Source: Pagrus major (Eukaryota > Chordata > Actinopteri > Spariformes > Sparidae). From it: a DNA stretch of 64,000 nucleotides. Made by a program: the position numbers and the translations under genes. The number at the start of each line of letters is the position of its first letter. The stretch's first letter is position 1. The notes under the pieces were generated by a model. The model was given only the letters and a program-made list of their open reading frames with translations, did not search any database and was not told the origin of the DNA. The stretch covers positions 15,232,160 through 15,296,159 of the forward strand of contig NC_133235.1 in assembly GCF_040436345.1 (NCBI RefSeq), read 5' to 3'. Of the stretch, positions 15,701-26,020 are shown in pieces.

Positions 15701-18441
15701 TGTCAGCAACTTATACTGTGCTCACAAATACTTGTCCAAAATAATGCACCGCAGTGCAAAACTTTTATGTTGTTGCAGCACCAACTTTCACTCAACGCCT
15801 GCTTCAGCGTGTCACCTTCTGATGAAAGGCATGTTGGGTCTGGTTTTGCCTCCAAAACCATATCAAGTCTCCTCTCCAGCCATCAGCATTCAAGACATTA
15901 CTGACCAAAATCAATAAGGGAAAGGAACAAGGGCATTAATATGGTCCACACATGTACGTGAACACAGAGATCATGAGACCTTATTTCAGAAAGATTTGTT
16001 ACCTCCACCTGTGCCTAAGAGCCCACGTTGAGTATGTTCACTGGGGGTGCACATTTGTGCCAGTTGGGCCAGGTGTTGTCAATTGCATTCGCAAACTTGC
16101 TTAGATCGTGCTTCTGATTTGAGAAATGCGAACGGCCACTATTACTGTCAGGGTGAGTCTGTCAGTGGATTTGGACGGACACACAAAACTGCTCAAGAAC
16201 TGATCAGCAAATCTGCTATTTAAAGACAAGAACTGGTCGCCTAAAAGCAGCTTTAAGGATGTGGTAACATTCCTCTATCTGCAATATGAAGAAGGATTTC
16301 CAAAGTTTACCATTGGCTGAAGCTGCTTCAGAAGTCCGCTCTGCTGCATAATGATGTTTGAAATATGATCTGTATGTAAATACTAATTACATGTCTCATT
16401 TGGTTTTCAAAAGCAAATGGAGAAGTCGAGCTTCTGAAATTAGCTGATCTAGCTGCAACTTCTAACTTCAAAACAGTCACTCATATTTACTCTTAGTGTA
16501 GTAACCTACGACAGTGCATGTGAGCTGATCCAGAAGCAGAGTTTCTCACTGCAGAGTCAAAAGATTAAAACGTTTCCCCCCCTCGGGGCCTCCAAAGCAC
16601 TAATTAAGCATGGCCTTCTTTCTTAAAAGATTTAAAGATGGCTTCTGCTCAACAAACACAAAAGGCGGCTGGTGTGCTGCACAGACAGATGTCCTGGATA
16701 AGCGGATAGATATAAAATCCATGATGATATCATTTCAAATCAGTCAGCTAATATTACATCTCCCTTCCAGCCCACTCTCTGTCTTTCATCTGTGTGGAGG
16801 GCTCTACTTCTAAAGAGGTTTGCTCTTGAACAGGCCCTTTCTGGACAATGGTTAGATCAGCTATGCGGATACTAATAGGCCAAGCAAATTACATGTTTGC
16901 TCTCATATTCTTCCTCCTAGTCTTCTAACCCCACTTGGCCCTGGCGTGCTGGAAGAAAAGCCTTAGTCAACACTGCGAACAGCAGAGGCTGAGTAAAGCT
17001 TTAGAGCAGGCAGGAGGGGCAGATACTGTAACCATGGAACTGACAGTATTACTGATTCTCCCCCACTTCCCAGAGGAATGGCAATTAATAATGGATGATC
17101 CGCTGCTGAAATTGCACTGTACGTGGAGGTGTAGGAAGACAGAGCTGGCTTGATGTCTTTTAACAATTCTTGCACTTCAAAAAGCTACAAGATGCACGTG
17201 CTGGCTCTTAGAGAAAAATGTTAAAAATAAAGCAGGGCTGGACGCAGTTTTATTCCAAGTCATGCCTCCTGGGACTCCAAAGTGGTATTCCAGTCCTGTC
17301 CTTTCATCTGTGCCTCCTCTGCTTCTCTACCAGCTCCTATTTCTGTTACCTCTTTTTTTAAATCCAACCTCACAGTCAAACTTTCCAGATTTCATCCCTT
17401 TTTCTCTCTTTCTTATGTATTAATTAATATTCCCAGCTGAAAGGCTTCAGTCAGGTCTGAGATCTCTCACCTGTGAGTGCACAGTGCTGTGGTCAGTGTG
17501 GGATTCTCCACAGCCTACATACGCGCAGCCATTCTAGAGAGAAAAACAAACAGAAGATGTTGACACCAGGGTGTTAAAAAACAAAATAGGGATCACAGTT
17601 GTCACATAAAATATCAGAGACATTGTTTGTTTTGTTTTTGTTTTTGGCTGTGAGCACCGTCTTACCTCTAAACACGCCCACAAATTTGGTCCTCCAACTT
17701 TACAGTCTTGGCACTGGCCCTACAAAAACAAACAGACGCTCAGGTTAAAGTCACATGTTGTAAAATGAATCAGCAGGACAACAGCGAGAATATAGAAAAC
17801 ATGTTATTGAAAGTTTTTGCCAAGTTGACCAATTTTAGGACTTTTAAAACTCTTTTAATACCTCATAGAATGTGATTTAATATAAATACAAATTATTCAA
17901 ATTAATTAATGCAGCCTAATAAGTGGTATAAAATTGATGGAAGGATTGACCTAATATTAAATGATTTATCTATTTACATTTTTGCTGAGATTAACACTTG
18001 TAGATTACGAGCCAATGAACTTCCTAGCACCTGTAGCTAGCAGTAGTGACAGTGTTTGCTACAGCTGCAGACAGAAACTAAACAAAAAAGTATAATGTTT
18101 TGGGTTTTTTTTGTTGTTGTTTATTTACATTTTAAAACAGATCCCCATCTACTTCAGTATTTTAGGAGAATGCCGCAAAACTGTTTCGCTGTGAAGCTCC
18201 AGAAAAGTTTGATGGACTCTAAAACTTCATCCAACTTTCCATTAGCATGGGGGTCCATAGATAATGACTGAATTTTCTTTTTTGGGTGAATGTTTCCTTT
18301 AAGAGTGGCTTGTTATGAGTAGGGCAGTTGACAGGGTCGTGATGGAGGGTCACTTACATGCGATTTCTGAATGAGTTCCTCCTTAGTGATCTCCCCCACA
18401 CAGTCCAGGTGGGGGCAGTCACAGCTGGACGCCGGCGGCAT
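280..18441 (-). CDS. usp33: Ubiquitin-specific peptidase 33 (3' end off window)
   Basis: Deubiquitinase: a cysteine protease that removes ubiquitin from target proteins. Coding exons in transcript order (minus strand): 18441-18358, 17719-17666, 17533-17471, 13470-13321, 13004-12896, 10459-10390, 8952-8839, 8595-8517, 6713-6272, 6150-6022, 5896-5784, 5093-4921, 4809-4739, 4655-4622, 4522-4477, 4362-4182, 4048-3922, 3802-3633, 1380-1299, 1145-1037, 382-280. All reading phases close, giving about 834 codons. Order of domains: N-terminal zinc-finger UBP (residues 1 to about 115), USP catalytic domain with Cys box GNTCYMN (Cys about 165) and His box GHYIAYC (His about 640), then two DUSP domains, the second cut by the window edge. 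Start chosen at ATG 18441 because it opens the zinc finger right after a UTR splice acceptor. The paralogue USP20 is the alternative. Linkage to miga1 and fubp1 (human 1p31 set) and the sequence of the acidic insert favour usp33. The final exon(s) are missing. Confidence 0.93.
388..535 (+). repeat. Purine-rich tract (pyrimidine tract in usp33 sense)
   Basis: Almost pure G/A on the plus strand for about 150 bp, including runs of 5 to 7 G and a run of 13 A. On the transcribed usp33 strand this is a very long pyrimidine tract directly before the acceptor of exon 382-280. Several closely spaced G runs near 396-450 could form a G-quadruplex on the plus strand. Confidence 0.75.
664..734. repeat. 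Compound CA microsatellite
   Basis: About 43 bp of perfect (AC)n followed by five CAGACA-type units. It lies in the usp33 intron between exons 382-280 and 1145-1037. The rest of that intron shows nothing else recognisable. Confidence 0.95.
1626..1958. mobile_element. Non-autonomous DNA element (MITE), TTAA-ended
   Basis: A 333-bp unit whose ends are inverted copies: the left end begins TTAAAGGTGCACTATGTAGT and the right end, reversed, begins TTAAAGGGGCACTGTGTACT, with about 28 bp of imperfect terminal inverted repeat. No coding capacity. Related copies lie at 24843-25093 and 25153-25350. TTAA at both ends suggests piggyBac-like insertion, but the superfamily is inferred. It sits in the usp33 intron 1381-3632; the rest of that intron (1959-3632) shows no gene or repeat that I recognise. 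Confidence 0.65.
3922..5896 (-). other. usp33: USP33 fingers and catalytic His/Asp exons
   Basis: Eight exons encode [10 protein letters not shown], the [17 protein letters not shown] segment, [18 protein letters not shown], the zinc-ribbon remnant [14 protein letters not shown], and the His box [12 protein letters not shown]...LWYEFDD. His is about residue 640 and the Asp about 657. Two very small exons (34 bp at 4622-4655 and 46 bp at 4477-4522) are confirmed by phase. The join IK/SWFWG is direct; the human proteins carry a few extra residues there as I remember them. Confidence 0.9.
5094..5783. other. usp33 intron with a probable AT-rich repeat
   Basis: Gene-free intron sequence. About 5176-5560 has an AT-rich composition with repeated GATAT/ATATTG words (ending near TATTGATATATTGCC), resembling a short dispersed element common in fish. 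Ends and target duplication were not found, so this is tentative. Confidence 0.35.
6022..6713 (-). other. usp33: USP33 acidic insert within the catalytic domain
   Basis: The 442-bp exon 6713-6272 and the 129-bp exon 6150-6022 encode a low-complexity acidic/serine-rich insert ([19 protein letters not shown] and similar) that splits the USP fold, as in human USP33 and USP20. It ends with the basic segment NPAHKK and [14 protein letters not shown] (exon 5896-5784), where the conserved catalytic fold resumes. The insert diverges more than the flanking exons and is likely a disordered regulatory region. Confidence 0.85.
7630..7905. mobile_element. Dispersed teleost repeat (ATTAATC-ended MITE)
   Basis: About 275 bp starting GGGCTGGACCTAATGATCAT and ending in an inverted version (ATCAACTAATCATTGCAGCTC). 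The element has internal AT-rich arms and no ORF. The same family recurs at about 14470-14828 and 39422-39720. It lies in usp33 intron 6714-8516. I recognise this as a very common fish repeat; hAT-type non-autonomous origin is inferred. Confidence 0.6.
7950..8190 (+). repeat. Dispersed repeat containing GGATTACACAAAAACTA
   Basis: About 240 bp including CAGGATTACACAAAAACTAA, a CCCCATTAACTTTTGGTG block, and ending near GGCCTTGGCGGAGGTATGC. Two further copies lie at 19486-19803 (minus) and 50910-51335 (plus). It has no ORF and looks like the tail of a widespread fish LINE or SINE family. The adjacent intron sequence 8191-8516 shows nothing else. Confidence 0.6.
8517..10459 (-). other. usp33: USP33 catalytic Cys box exons
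   Basis: Exon 10459-10390 encodes [20 protein letters not shown], which contains the catalytic Cys (about residue 165) of the C19 peptidases. It runs through exon 8952-8839 ([10 protein letters not shown]...LCKSYQKL) into exon 8595-8517 ([19 protein letters not shown]). Exon 6713 continues with [17 protein letters not shown], the usual USP box-1 to box-2 connection. Splice phases 1-2, 2-2 and 2-0 join without a break. Confidence 0.92.
8953..10389. other. usp33 intron, nothing recognised
   Basis: AT-rich intron between exons 10459-10390 and 8952-8839. No repeat family, RNA gene or conserved ORF was recognised in it. Confidence 0.6.
10760..11217. repeat. Probable dispersed repeat ending TATTGCACCTTTAAA
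   Basis: About 450 bp inside usp33 intron 10460-12895. Its right end, read on the minus strand, begins TTAAAGGTGCAATATGTAAG, like the start of a related block near 20078 (ATAATATGTAGGAATTTTGC). The body contains several GCTAGC/TTAGCA words and no ORF. Exact ends are uncertain. The remainder of the intron shows nothing recognisable. Confidence 0.4.
13321..18441 (-). other. usp33: USP33 zinc-finger UBP domain exons
   Basis: Four exons encode a Cys/His-rich module: [10 protein letters not shown], then [16 protein letters not shown], then CAYVGCGE with TDHSTVHSQ, then [15 protein letters not shown]. The Cys-x-x-Cys pairs and His residues are those of a ZnF-UBP fold. In this family the domain binds free ubiquitin C-termini or partner proteins. 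The module ends near residue 115 and is followed by a short Ser/Pro linker and an acidic stretch ([16 protein letters not shown], exon 13004-12896) leading into the catalytic domain. Confidence 0.9.
14470..14828. mobile_element. Second copy of the ATTAATC-ended repeat
   Basis: Same family as the block at 7630: TTATTATCGATCGCTCAATT at one end and ATCGGTAGTTGCAGCCCTA at the other. Located in the 4.0-kb usp33 intron 13471-17470. Elsewhere in that intron I see only unique AT-rich sequence. Confidence 0.55.
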
Positions 18442-19137
18442 CACTCACCTACAGGTCTGAGAGGGACAGAGAGAGAATGAGAGGGATGGAGGAAGAAACA
18501 CAAAATGAGTTCACAACTTGACTGTGTGACTCCTTGAGTTCCTAAAACAATGCTTCTTGTTTTAAAAGAATGTTTCTCGACCACAAGTGTGATAAAAAAA
18601 AAAAAAATAGGAGATATATTCACAGAGGAAGTAAAACAGTCAGGCTGATGTAACCTGAGTCACCATCACACAACCTAAAGTTTTTCCATGCCTGCATGAC
18701 TGGCAAATTCCCCTTATTATCAGCCACCGGCACACCCAAGAAGCACATCACACCACGGCAACAACTCATGTGGAACAAGCACCGTCTGAATGCCGCCACC
18801 ATAACTGATTTGAGTGCTGATGATGCAGAAAGAAACAGAGCCGATGAACAAGTTACAACAAATCTTCCGCAAACAAACACTGCCCCAATGATTCAATTCT
18901 GCTAATCACCAAAGCTCAACCAGTGAATCTATAAACCTGTCTGTCCTCATGTGAAGTCTGCTGATTTTATTCCCTTTCCTATGAGAGCAGGATCTAAAGG
19001 GATGGCCCAGTCTGAGAAAGGCTGGCAAACATGGGTCATTGTGCATGAATGGATGATGCCTCTGCGGCAGTGGGGGACCTGTAGCTGCAGAGGCAACATG
19101 AAGGACGCAGAGGTGAAGGAGAAATGAGGAAGTAACA

Positions 19138-19330
19138 CTGATTGTGTTTACATGGCAAGTATCCTGATTATGTACATGTTTTGGTGGACTGTGCTTAAGT
19201 TGTGCATGTAAACATCATATCCTGGGTTCAGAAGCCTGGATAAGGCCTTATCCCAGCTTTGAGAAGGCCTAGGCAGAAACTGCATTACTGAATCCAAACA
19301 CCTTATCCAAGTGTCTGATCACCGTCTGCC
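19138..19330. repeat. Possible short inverted-repeat element
   Basis: Contains TGTTTACATGGCAAGTATCC near the left and, inside, GTGCATGTAAACATCATAT, so TGTTTACATG-type sequence occurs in both orientations. A pair of AAGGCCTTATCC / GAGAAGGCCT words follows. Probably a short non-autonomous element in usp33 intron 1. Ends are not determined. Confidence 0.35.
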
Positions 19331-19485
19331 ATGTGTGCAGGTGCAACATCAACAAAGTTACATTATAGTTATTCAGTGGACTTAAAATTATGGTTACCAA
19401 TACCAGGTCAGCAATCAACACTCAGTCAATACATATGAATGGTGGGAATGTGAAGTCAAGAAGCCAATTATACTTTTATAAGTAG

Positions 19486-19803
19486 TGCATACCTCCAACA
19501 GCCCCCTTTAATTCAATCAAGCCTAGTCCAATATCAGATAAAATATATTTAAATCTGCTAGGTCCTGACTTTTATTTGGATCGGCATCAAATTGTACTCA
19601 CTTATAGATCCCAGCACGTGAAATTCACCTGATTTTTTCCATCCAGATCAGTGCATTATTCCCTGAGAAATTGACAAAAAAACATCCTGATCTACACCAA
19701 AAGTTAATGGGATCTATTCTGTGCTGAGACCCATCCTCCATCCAAGTTTTCTGGAAATCTGTTCAGTAGTTTCGTGTAATCCTGCTGACAAACCAACCAA
19801 CCT
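19486..19803 (-). repeat. Minus-strand copy of the GGATTACACAAAAACTA repeat
   Basis: Reverse complement of the family at 7950: contains AAAAGTTAATGGGATCTATT and ends GTAATCCTGCTGACAAACC. Lies in usp33 intron 1 (18449-22614). The rest of this 4.2-kb intron has a further block near 20072-20240 with repeat-like sequence, and otherwise nothing recognisable until the GCTAGC-rich first-exon flank. Confidence 0.55.
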
Positions 19804-22614
19804 GTTATAAATTCCTTTATACCATTAAGATAGACTTCTGCTGTTCTACTTTCCAGTGTGTATGAAAAGAGGAAGCTGGACAAGACATACAAGCCCTGTA
19901 CAGAGGGACGACAGGAAACCACAGGGGATTTCTATTATCAGGCTTGAGGATGCCGCAGTCCCAGCCTCCTCCTCAAACGGACAGAAGCTCATGAACTGCC
20001 TCAAGTAGCCTTTAGAGGAGCAGTGGATTCGCTTGTAGCTAAACTACTATCTGAATGTGAGCAGAAAGCACGTATCTTAAAGATATAATATGTAGGAATT
20101 TTGCATTAAAATGTGTAAAAAACGACTAGACCTTTGTTGTATATTTTGTTTAGTGGTGTACATTATCCCAAATGTTTACAACAATGCTCAAACCTAGAGA
20201 AATTTACAGAAAGTTTAGTCAAGGTAATGGTGTGTTTCACTTTGTAGCCCGTTGCTATAAAGTCCTTGAATGCAACTTAACATAACGTGAATAAAACTAA
20301 AACATTTGGTGACCTCGTCCTTGATGATTTGTGCCTGAGTCGCTTCAGATAGACTTTCACCAGCGATGGTGGCTGTTGAATGGTGTTCACCACCAGTGAA
20401 GCATTTATTCACCCCATCCAGATTACTTTACAGTACATTAGCCATAAGCTAGCGAGCAATGGCAGGCACTGATGGTGTGTATCTGTGTGTTTGAATTCAG
20501 GTCGATCACTAAACTCAGCACCCACACGCGCCTCCTGTTATCTCTCTTCTTTTCCCCTCTCCTCTCTGTAGTGTCGTTCATGTAGAAACATACATTTCCC
20601 CTCCATTAAAATTACAGCACATAAACACATGACAATGACGGTCACCTCCACGGATTACGTGTATAGTCCGGTTGACAAACCAGAGAGAAGATGAATCACT
20701 TTTCAATCCCAAAAGTTTCAAAATAATCTCTAAAATGTCTTTCTGTCGGTCAATGGCTCTGAGTCAGCGCAGAATCTGATGTGACTCTGGGGGTTTGTTC
20801 CTCCAGAAGGTCTCGCTCTGCAACCGACTCTCACTTCCAGAGCTGGCCAAGCTTTGATCAGCTATACATGTATTGATGACCCATTTATCAAGCAGCAAAT
20901 GCATTCCAGGAGGTAATACAGATGTTGGTATTTCAGTCTTTATCTATGCTGTCTAAATGTGTGCCAGTTTGATCATAACGACTTACTCCGGTTGAAAAGG
21001 CCTCTTCGTGCCTAAAAGTTGTGATCTTGAAATGTCTGCATCCACAAGTATCCACATCCATGAATGTGTGACCACTTTGCCTGTGGCAAGGCTAAAGTGA
21101 GGCCATCGCACATTGACATTTGGGTTTTCGAGGAGTTTCCAAGTGTCAGTGGTGTGATGTCAGCAGCGCTCTCCTGTGCTGTACGTGATTCAGCGGATTT
21201 AAACCACACCAGCATGGTGAAAACCTCTTGCTTCTTCAGACCTGAGATGCACAGCTTTGGCCAACAAACATGTATGACAATGTATGCGGAAAAGCACAGA
21301 AGACATCACGTCACCTTATATTTAGCACATTCGCGGTTGATAAAGTGATTATTCGTGTTGATTCAGGGGTTCACATATGCTGCTGCTTGCTGGCATACAC
21401 AACATGTGTCCTATGAACACGTCAAGTGGGAGATCAGCATGAACACAGGAAGAAGCTGATCCTCATGAAGTCCATATACCTGTTTCCTCACGTAATCAAT
21501 GCTATCTACGAGTCTGTTTGATAATCAAACTGGTTTACATCCACTAGAGCTTCTTTCTTTTTCACACAGGCTCCTATAATGCCCCGAACTTTGAGAAACT
21601 CAGTTCATAAAATCAAATAAATACATTCACTGTGCTTCCAATAGTGCACAGTCACTATTACAACTCATAGTAAGCACCAGGAACATCGATTCAGCCGGTG
21701 GTTTCACTGCCAAGCCTCCAGGCGATTACGCATAGCTGGTGAAGAAGAAATCTCTCTCCTCATTCTGTCACCATCACAAAGCATCCTCACCCTAAAACTG
21801 TCTCCACAGCCACCATAATTATTATCCAGGAGGTTTAATTCTGCACAAAGAGGAGGTACAGTCAGGGTGGGGCGTTGACTTGAACCAGGCGGTGCACATG
21901 AACCCGATGTTGCCAGATTCTGTTTTATCCTATAGCTTAGTCAACTTGGACGATAAACAATGGTGCATTAACGCTGCAAGACTACACAAATAGCAACCCT
22001 AAGTGGCTTAATAGCACAGTTTAACAATTAGAGCCTCCACAGAAGAGTAAAATCAGCCATCATGTTGAAAACGTAACATTACCTGGCAGCTAATGTTAGC
22101 TAGGTACAGAGTGCGACATTTTTAACACACTAGCTAACTGCCAATTTGTTTCAGCCAGGTTTTCAGCTTAAGTTGAGCCAGTTAAGACTTCTGAAGATAA
22201 AGACAGCGTAAGTTACAGATGTGCGAGGCTTTGGCCTTGTCCACTGCTCAAAGTGAGCTGTCAAACCCAGGCGAGGCGTTGACAGCGTCATGGGCTGACT
22301 AGCAACCTTTCGCTGTTAGCATTAGCCTGTCGCCAATAATTAGTCATCAGATTGATCTTCAGCTTTGCGAGCTCGCTATAAAACATGTAATGGCGTAACA
22401 AGCAAGCGGTGGATAGATTAAGCCACATTAAATAATGTTAGAGCAGAGATGGTTCGCTATTGATAACCATCTCGCTGGTAGCATGCTAGCTAGCTAATGT
22501 TAGCCAGCTAACGTCCCTGTATTACATGATCACCGACGATCCCACAGTGACTATCCACCGGAGTCAGCAGCAGCTAGCTAGCATCCAAAGAATAACGCCA
22601 GCCTCGATCCTTAC

Positions 22615-22790
22615 CTGCACGATGAAGAGAAACGACGGCTCTCAGGTAGATCCAGTTGTATTTGATGTGTAAGACACGGGTTCAGTCTGTATTTACATAT
22701 TTCAAAGGGCAATCCTTCACATTAACGGTAACCGCTCCTGTCCCTCAGCGTGGTTGCTAACGTTACAGCTGTCTCCGCCCCTTTTCCGGT
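22615..22790 (-). promoter_or_regulatory. usp33: usp33 non-coding first exon and core promoter
   Basis: A strong splice donor on the minus strand (GTGCAG then GTAAGG) ends an exon at 22615. The acceptor of the next exon is near 18448, or 18456 if an alternative AG is used, just before the ATG at 18441. The sequence upstream is GC-richer than its surroundings and contains a CCGCCCC Sp1-type box near 22776. The transcription start is inferred to lie at about 22.70-22.79 kb; no TATA box is evident. Confidence 0.55.
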
Positions 22791-23780
22791 TAAAAAGAAA
22801 AACCCATAAACCCTCCCCATCCTACTGTAAACATTACATTACGTTTATACGTGTATGCCCCTTATACTTTTACAAAAACGTAATTGTGTGTTATCACTAT
22901 GAGCAATATTATTGGCAATATTAGTAAACATTTATTAGGTTGTCTTTAAAAAATAGTAAATCTGTGACAACAATGTTAGCAGATGTACCCAATAGTAATG
23001 TGACTGATATAAAAAAGTAGTCTAATAGCTTCTGTTAAATAGTTATTTCCTAAATTAAAGATAATAGGGATGGGAGAAGAAGTGAAAAAAAGGTCATCTG
23101 GTGATGAAAATAGTAAGGCAGTATGCAGTAAACCCGTCCCAAGCGCCATCTAGCGTGATGTGCAAGCATTTTGTGACAAGCTGCCCAACAGGAAGAAACA
23201 GTAACAAACTTCTAATATCAAAATGTTGGACAGGCAAAGTCATTCTAGGACAAAATATGCTTCAGTTTTTGGATTGATGTTAATCCCTTCCTCTTCCCAT
23301 TTTAAAAGTATTTAAAACTATTTTGATGACCTTGTTCGTAAGTAAACAGGAGGAAAACACACATGAGACATAGGGGCAATAATATTAACCTTAAAAACGA
23401 TAAATGCTTTTACAATGAACAATGCTTCTTGTAAAATAATAAAATGGTGACAAGAATGGTAACCAAAAAATACTGGTAAATGTATGTAAGTCAAAAATAG
23501 CAAAGCATGTTTTTTTTTTTACTTTCTAAGACAAAATCAAGGCACAATAAGTCAAAATGTTGTCTTAGTAGGTCAAAATAAATATTACTTAGTCATTTTT
23601 ATGAGATAACAAATCAAAAGATTGGCTTGTAAGTAAGAATTATGTCATGGGAAGTCAAAGATATCAGATGATTAGTTAAAATGATGACATTTAAAAAAAA
23701 AGAAGGGCAAAATCTAAATGGATGCTGTTTCTGCATGTTTATTATATCACCTCTGTGATAAAAGCCTCCACTGTAATACC
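22791..23780. promoter_or_regulatory. Divergent intergenic region between usp33 and miga1
   Basis: About 1 kb separates the inferred 5' ends of two head-to-head genes. It is AT-rich with homopolymer runs and repeated AGTCAAAAT/GTCAAAATGT words around 23490-23660. It holds no gene. A shared bidirectional promoter is possible but the two GC-rich cores are about 1 kb apart. Confidence 0.5.
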
Positions 23781-23789
23781 CGAGAAAGC

Positions 23790-24026
23790 CGAGTGGGGGC
23801 GCGGAAGCTCCACAAAGCTGACAGGGAGCATGCTTTTATTTTGAAAGCCACGCTGGGTGGGCGCGTACCGCCGCTCGAGTCCTTCACTCGGCAGCAGCTG
23901 AGGTCAGCGGGAGGAGCGGAGGACCTGCCGGGAGGAGAGGCTGTGGAGGAACCCTTTAAATGTACCGGTGATATCAGCTTTACTACCTGCGTGTCATTTT
24001 CAGTTACAAAACACTCAGCAGAATTG
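23790..24026 (+). promoter_or_regulatory. miga1: miga1 promoter and non-coding first exon
   Basis: A local CpG-rich segment (GTGGGGGCGCGG, GGGCGCGTACCGCCGCTCGA) begins near 23793, and an exon ends at a good donor, GAATTG then GTGAGTTC, at 24026. It contains no start codon in frame with the downstream coding exon. The exact transcription start is unknown. Confidence 0.5.
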
Positions 24027-24842
24027 GTGAGTTCATTTGTTAGACTGTTTAATTCAAGCCGCTGTGGCAAATTAAGCTAACACTGCTAACCGTTATTAGC
24101 CTCGTTAGGTAAGTTAGCTGTTAGCTGTTCAGCCGGGCCAGTAACAGTTGAGTGCTATCATTTTCAATCCATGTGCTAATATTACAAACCTGACAGACTC
24201 TCAGAGCTGGGATGCTGCTTTTATTCATGTCAGTATTTTTCTCCCCGAGAAAAACCCGCTGAAATCCTTGAAACAAACAGCTAATTTACTATAAGATGTT
24301 TTGGCATTGTGCTAGTGAATGAAAGCTAAAACTTTGGATGTTTCACTCTCTGTTGTGACAAGACAATGCAAGTTTATTGTACACCAGAGAGGCAAATTCA
24401 GTGTGTCACATAAGGCGTATAGAAGTATTACAACAACATTTAATACACACTGGGGAAAATATTATCAGTTGTAATAGAATATTGATGTAAAATACAATGC
24501 CATAACTTACAAGTTGACTTAAAAGAAGGCACAAGAAACATAGGAATAATTTCCCCCAAATTGAATAAGGGAAATAAATGTACAGTAGAGAAGTGGGGTA
24601 ACATTGGTGCTCAATACTTAATGCACTCTGCAAATAATGTCTTTTGCAAGTTAGACACGTCTGTTGTTTTAAATCTTGATGTTCTGAATTGTTATTGGTT
24701 TAATGCAGAAATTCAGGAAAGGATAAAATGAATGATTTCTTATTGTTTACTTGTCAGTAGCATATCCATGTTTTAAGGCAGTCTGTCTGCTTCTACAAAT
24801 TCCAATGCAGACCTACTGTTTAGATGTAATATGTCATTTATG

Positions 24843-25093
24843 TTAAAAGTGCAATATGTAGTTTTGGGGAAAACATTTTAATCAGAAGAGAAAGATCTTC
24901 ATTGACTGATATTTTTTTTTGAAGCCCTAACAAACTAAATAAACAATCTCTCTTCATTTTAAGGACTGAATAAATTCAATAAACAAAGGACAACACGATT
25001 TGATACTGTCTTACTTACATGTTTATATTTGGTTTATATCAGCCTTGTGTTATGTTTGAATTTCTTCTCCAAAACTACATATTGTCCTCTTAA
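24843..25093. mobile_element. MITE copy related to 1626-1958
   Basis: Starts TTAAAAGTGCAATATGTAGT and ends CTCCAAAACTACATATTGTC with TTAA on both sides. Shares AGAAGAGAAAGAT, the AACAAACTAAATAAACAA stretch and GGACAACAC with the copy at 1626 but lacks its middle. Lies in miga1 intron 1. Confidence 0.6.
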
Positions 25094-25152
25094 CAAAATG
25101 GAAACTTGAAATAAATCAGTATATAACATAAATCACAAAAACTGTAACATTA

Positions 25153-25350
25153 CTTAAGGGGAACTTTGTGTATATAAGCAGGACCCTTCTAAGAAGCTTC
25201 CTTTTCTAGCATCAAACAGTGTTCTGGGACCTTATTCTCCTCCAGGATGGCTTGTTTATATGGAAATATATCAATAAACTATTTCTGAATTTGTAATATT
25301 ACCTCATAATATTGTAAATATTTACCGTCTGAGTTTGATTTCTTTTGAGA
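25153..25350. mobile_element. Partial MITE copy (interior of the same family)
   Basis: Contains TCTAGCATCAAACAGTGTTC, GGGACCTTATTCTCCTC and GGCTTGTTTAT..., matching the middle-to-right part of the 1626-1958 element that is missing from the neighbouring copy at 24843-25093. The two could be one element split by rearrangement. The rest of miga1 intron 1 (24027-25958) has nothing recognised. Confidence 0.5.
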
Positions 25351-25968
25351 CATAGAATCAACATTTTGTCAGGTTGTGACCTGGCTTAACATGGAATAAT
25401 CATCCATGTGATGAGCCACATGAGTGTCTTGTGCAAACTTAATTGGATGTTGCATGTTGTCTTGTAAGGTGGATATTTAGCAGCTTAGAAGATGTGCTCC
25501 CTCCTATAGTGCGTGACTGTGTTTAGAGAAAGCAATACTGTGTTTGCACAAAGATAAAGCCTCTAATATCCTTATGTGGCCAGACAGCCATTCTGTTCAG
25601 GCAGGTATATTGTAAGGTACAGTTTGAAGTACCTTTGCACTTCATATCTTTGCTGGGTGTGTTGATGATTTGTGCATGACTCATGCATTTGACAGACTGT
25701 CTTCGGTCTTTCACGATAGTTTTAATGCAATTAATAATTGGGGAAGTTGATGAAACATTTTATATAATTAGAACATTTATTTATTCATTTATAATATATT
25801 TTAAACAATATCTAAGTGGCTGATCAGCCAACCTCTACATAGGTTAAGCAGTTGCACATACAGTATGTCAGAGGCTTTATGTAATATCGTCATTATATCC
25901 CTTCTAAGCCGCCCAGGTTAAATCCTTGCATGTCACTCGCTCCTGTCATCCCCTTCAGCTCCAGCAGA

Positions 25969-26020
25969 ATGGTGATGAGGATAAGAGAGTTGCCAAGTCA
26001 TGGATAGATCGCCACAATGA
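25969..26020 (+). promoter_or_regulatory. miga1: Two upstream ORFs in the miga1 leader
   Basis: In the exon that opens at 25959, an ATG at 25969 starts a 12-codon uORF ending TAG at 26005-26007. A second ATG at 26000 starts a 6-codon uORF ending TGA at 26018-26020. The second stop overlaps the main ATG (26017) as ATGA. This order can favour termination-reinitiation; the effect here is inferred. Confidence 0.7.

Noticed and set aside
16935..17153. 72-codon plus-strand open frame in usp33 intron
   Set aside because: No similarity to known domains, no flanking splice signals that agree, intronic base composition.
23718..24080. 120-codon frame over the miga1 first exon
   Set aside because: It spans the GC-rich promoter where long open frames are expected by chance and does not join in frame to the miga1 coding exons.
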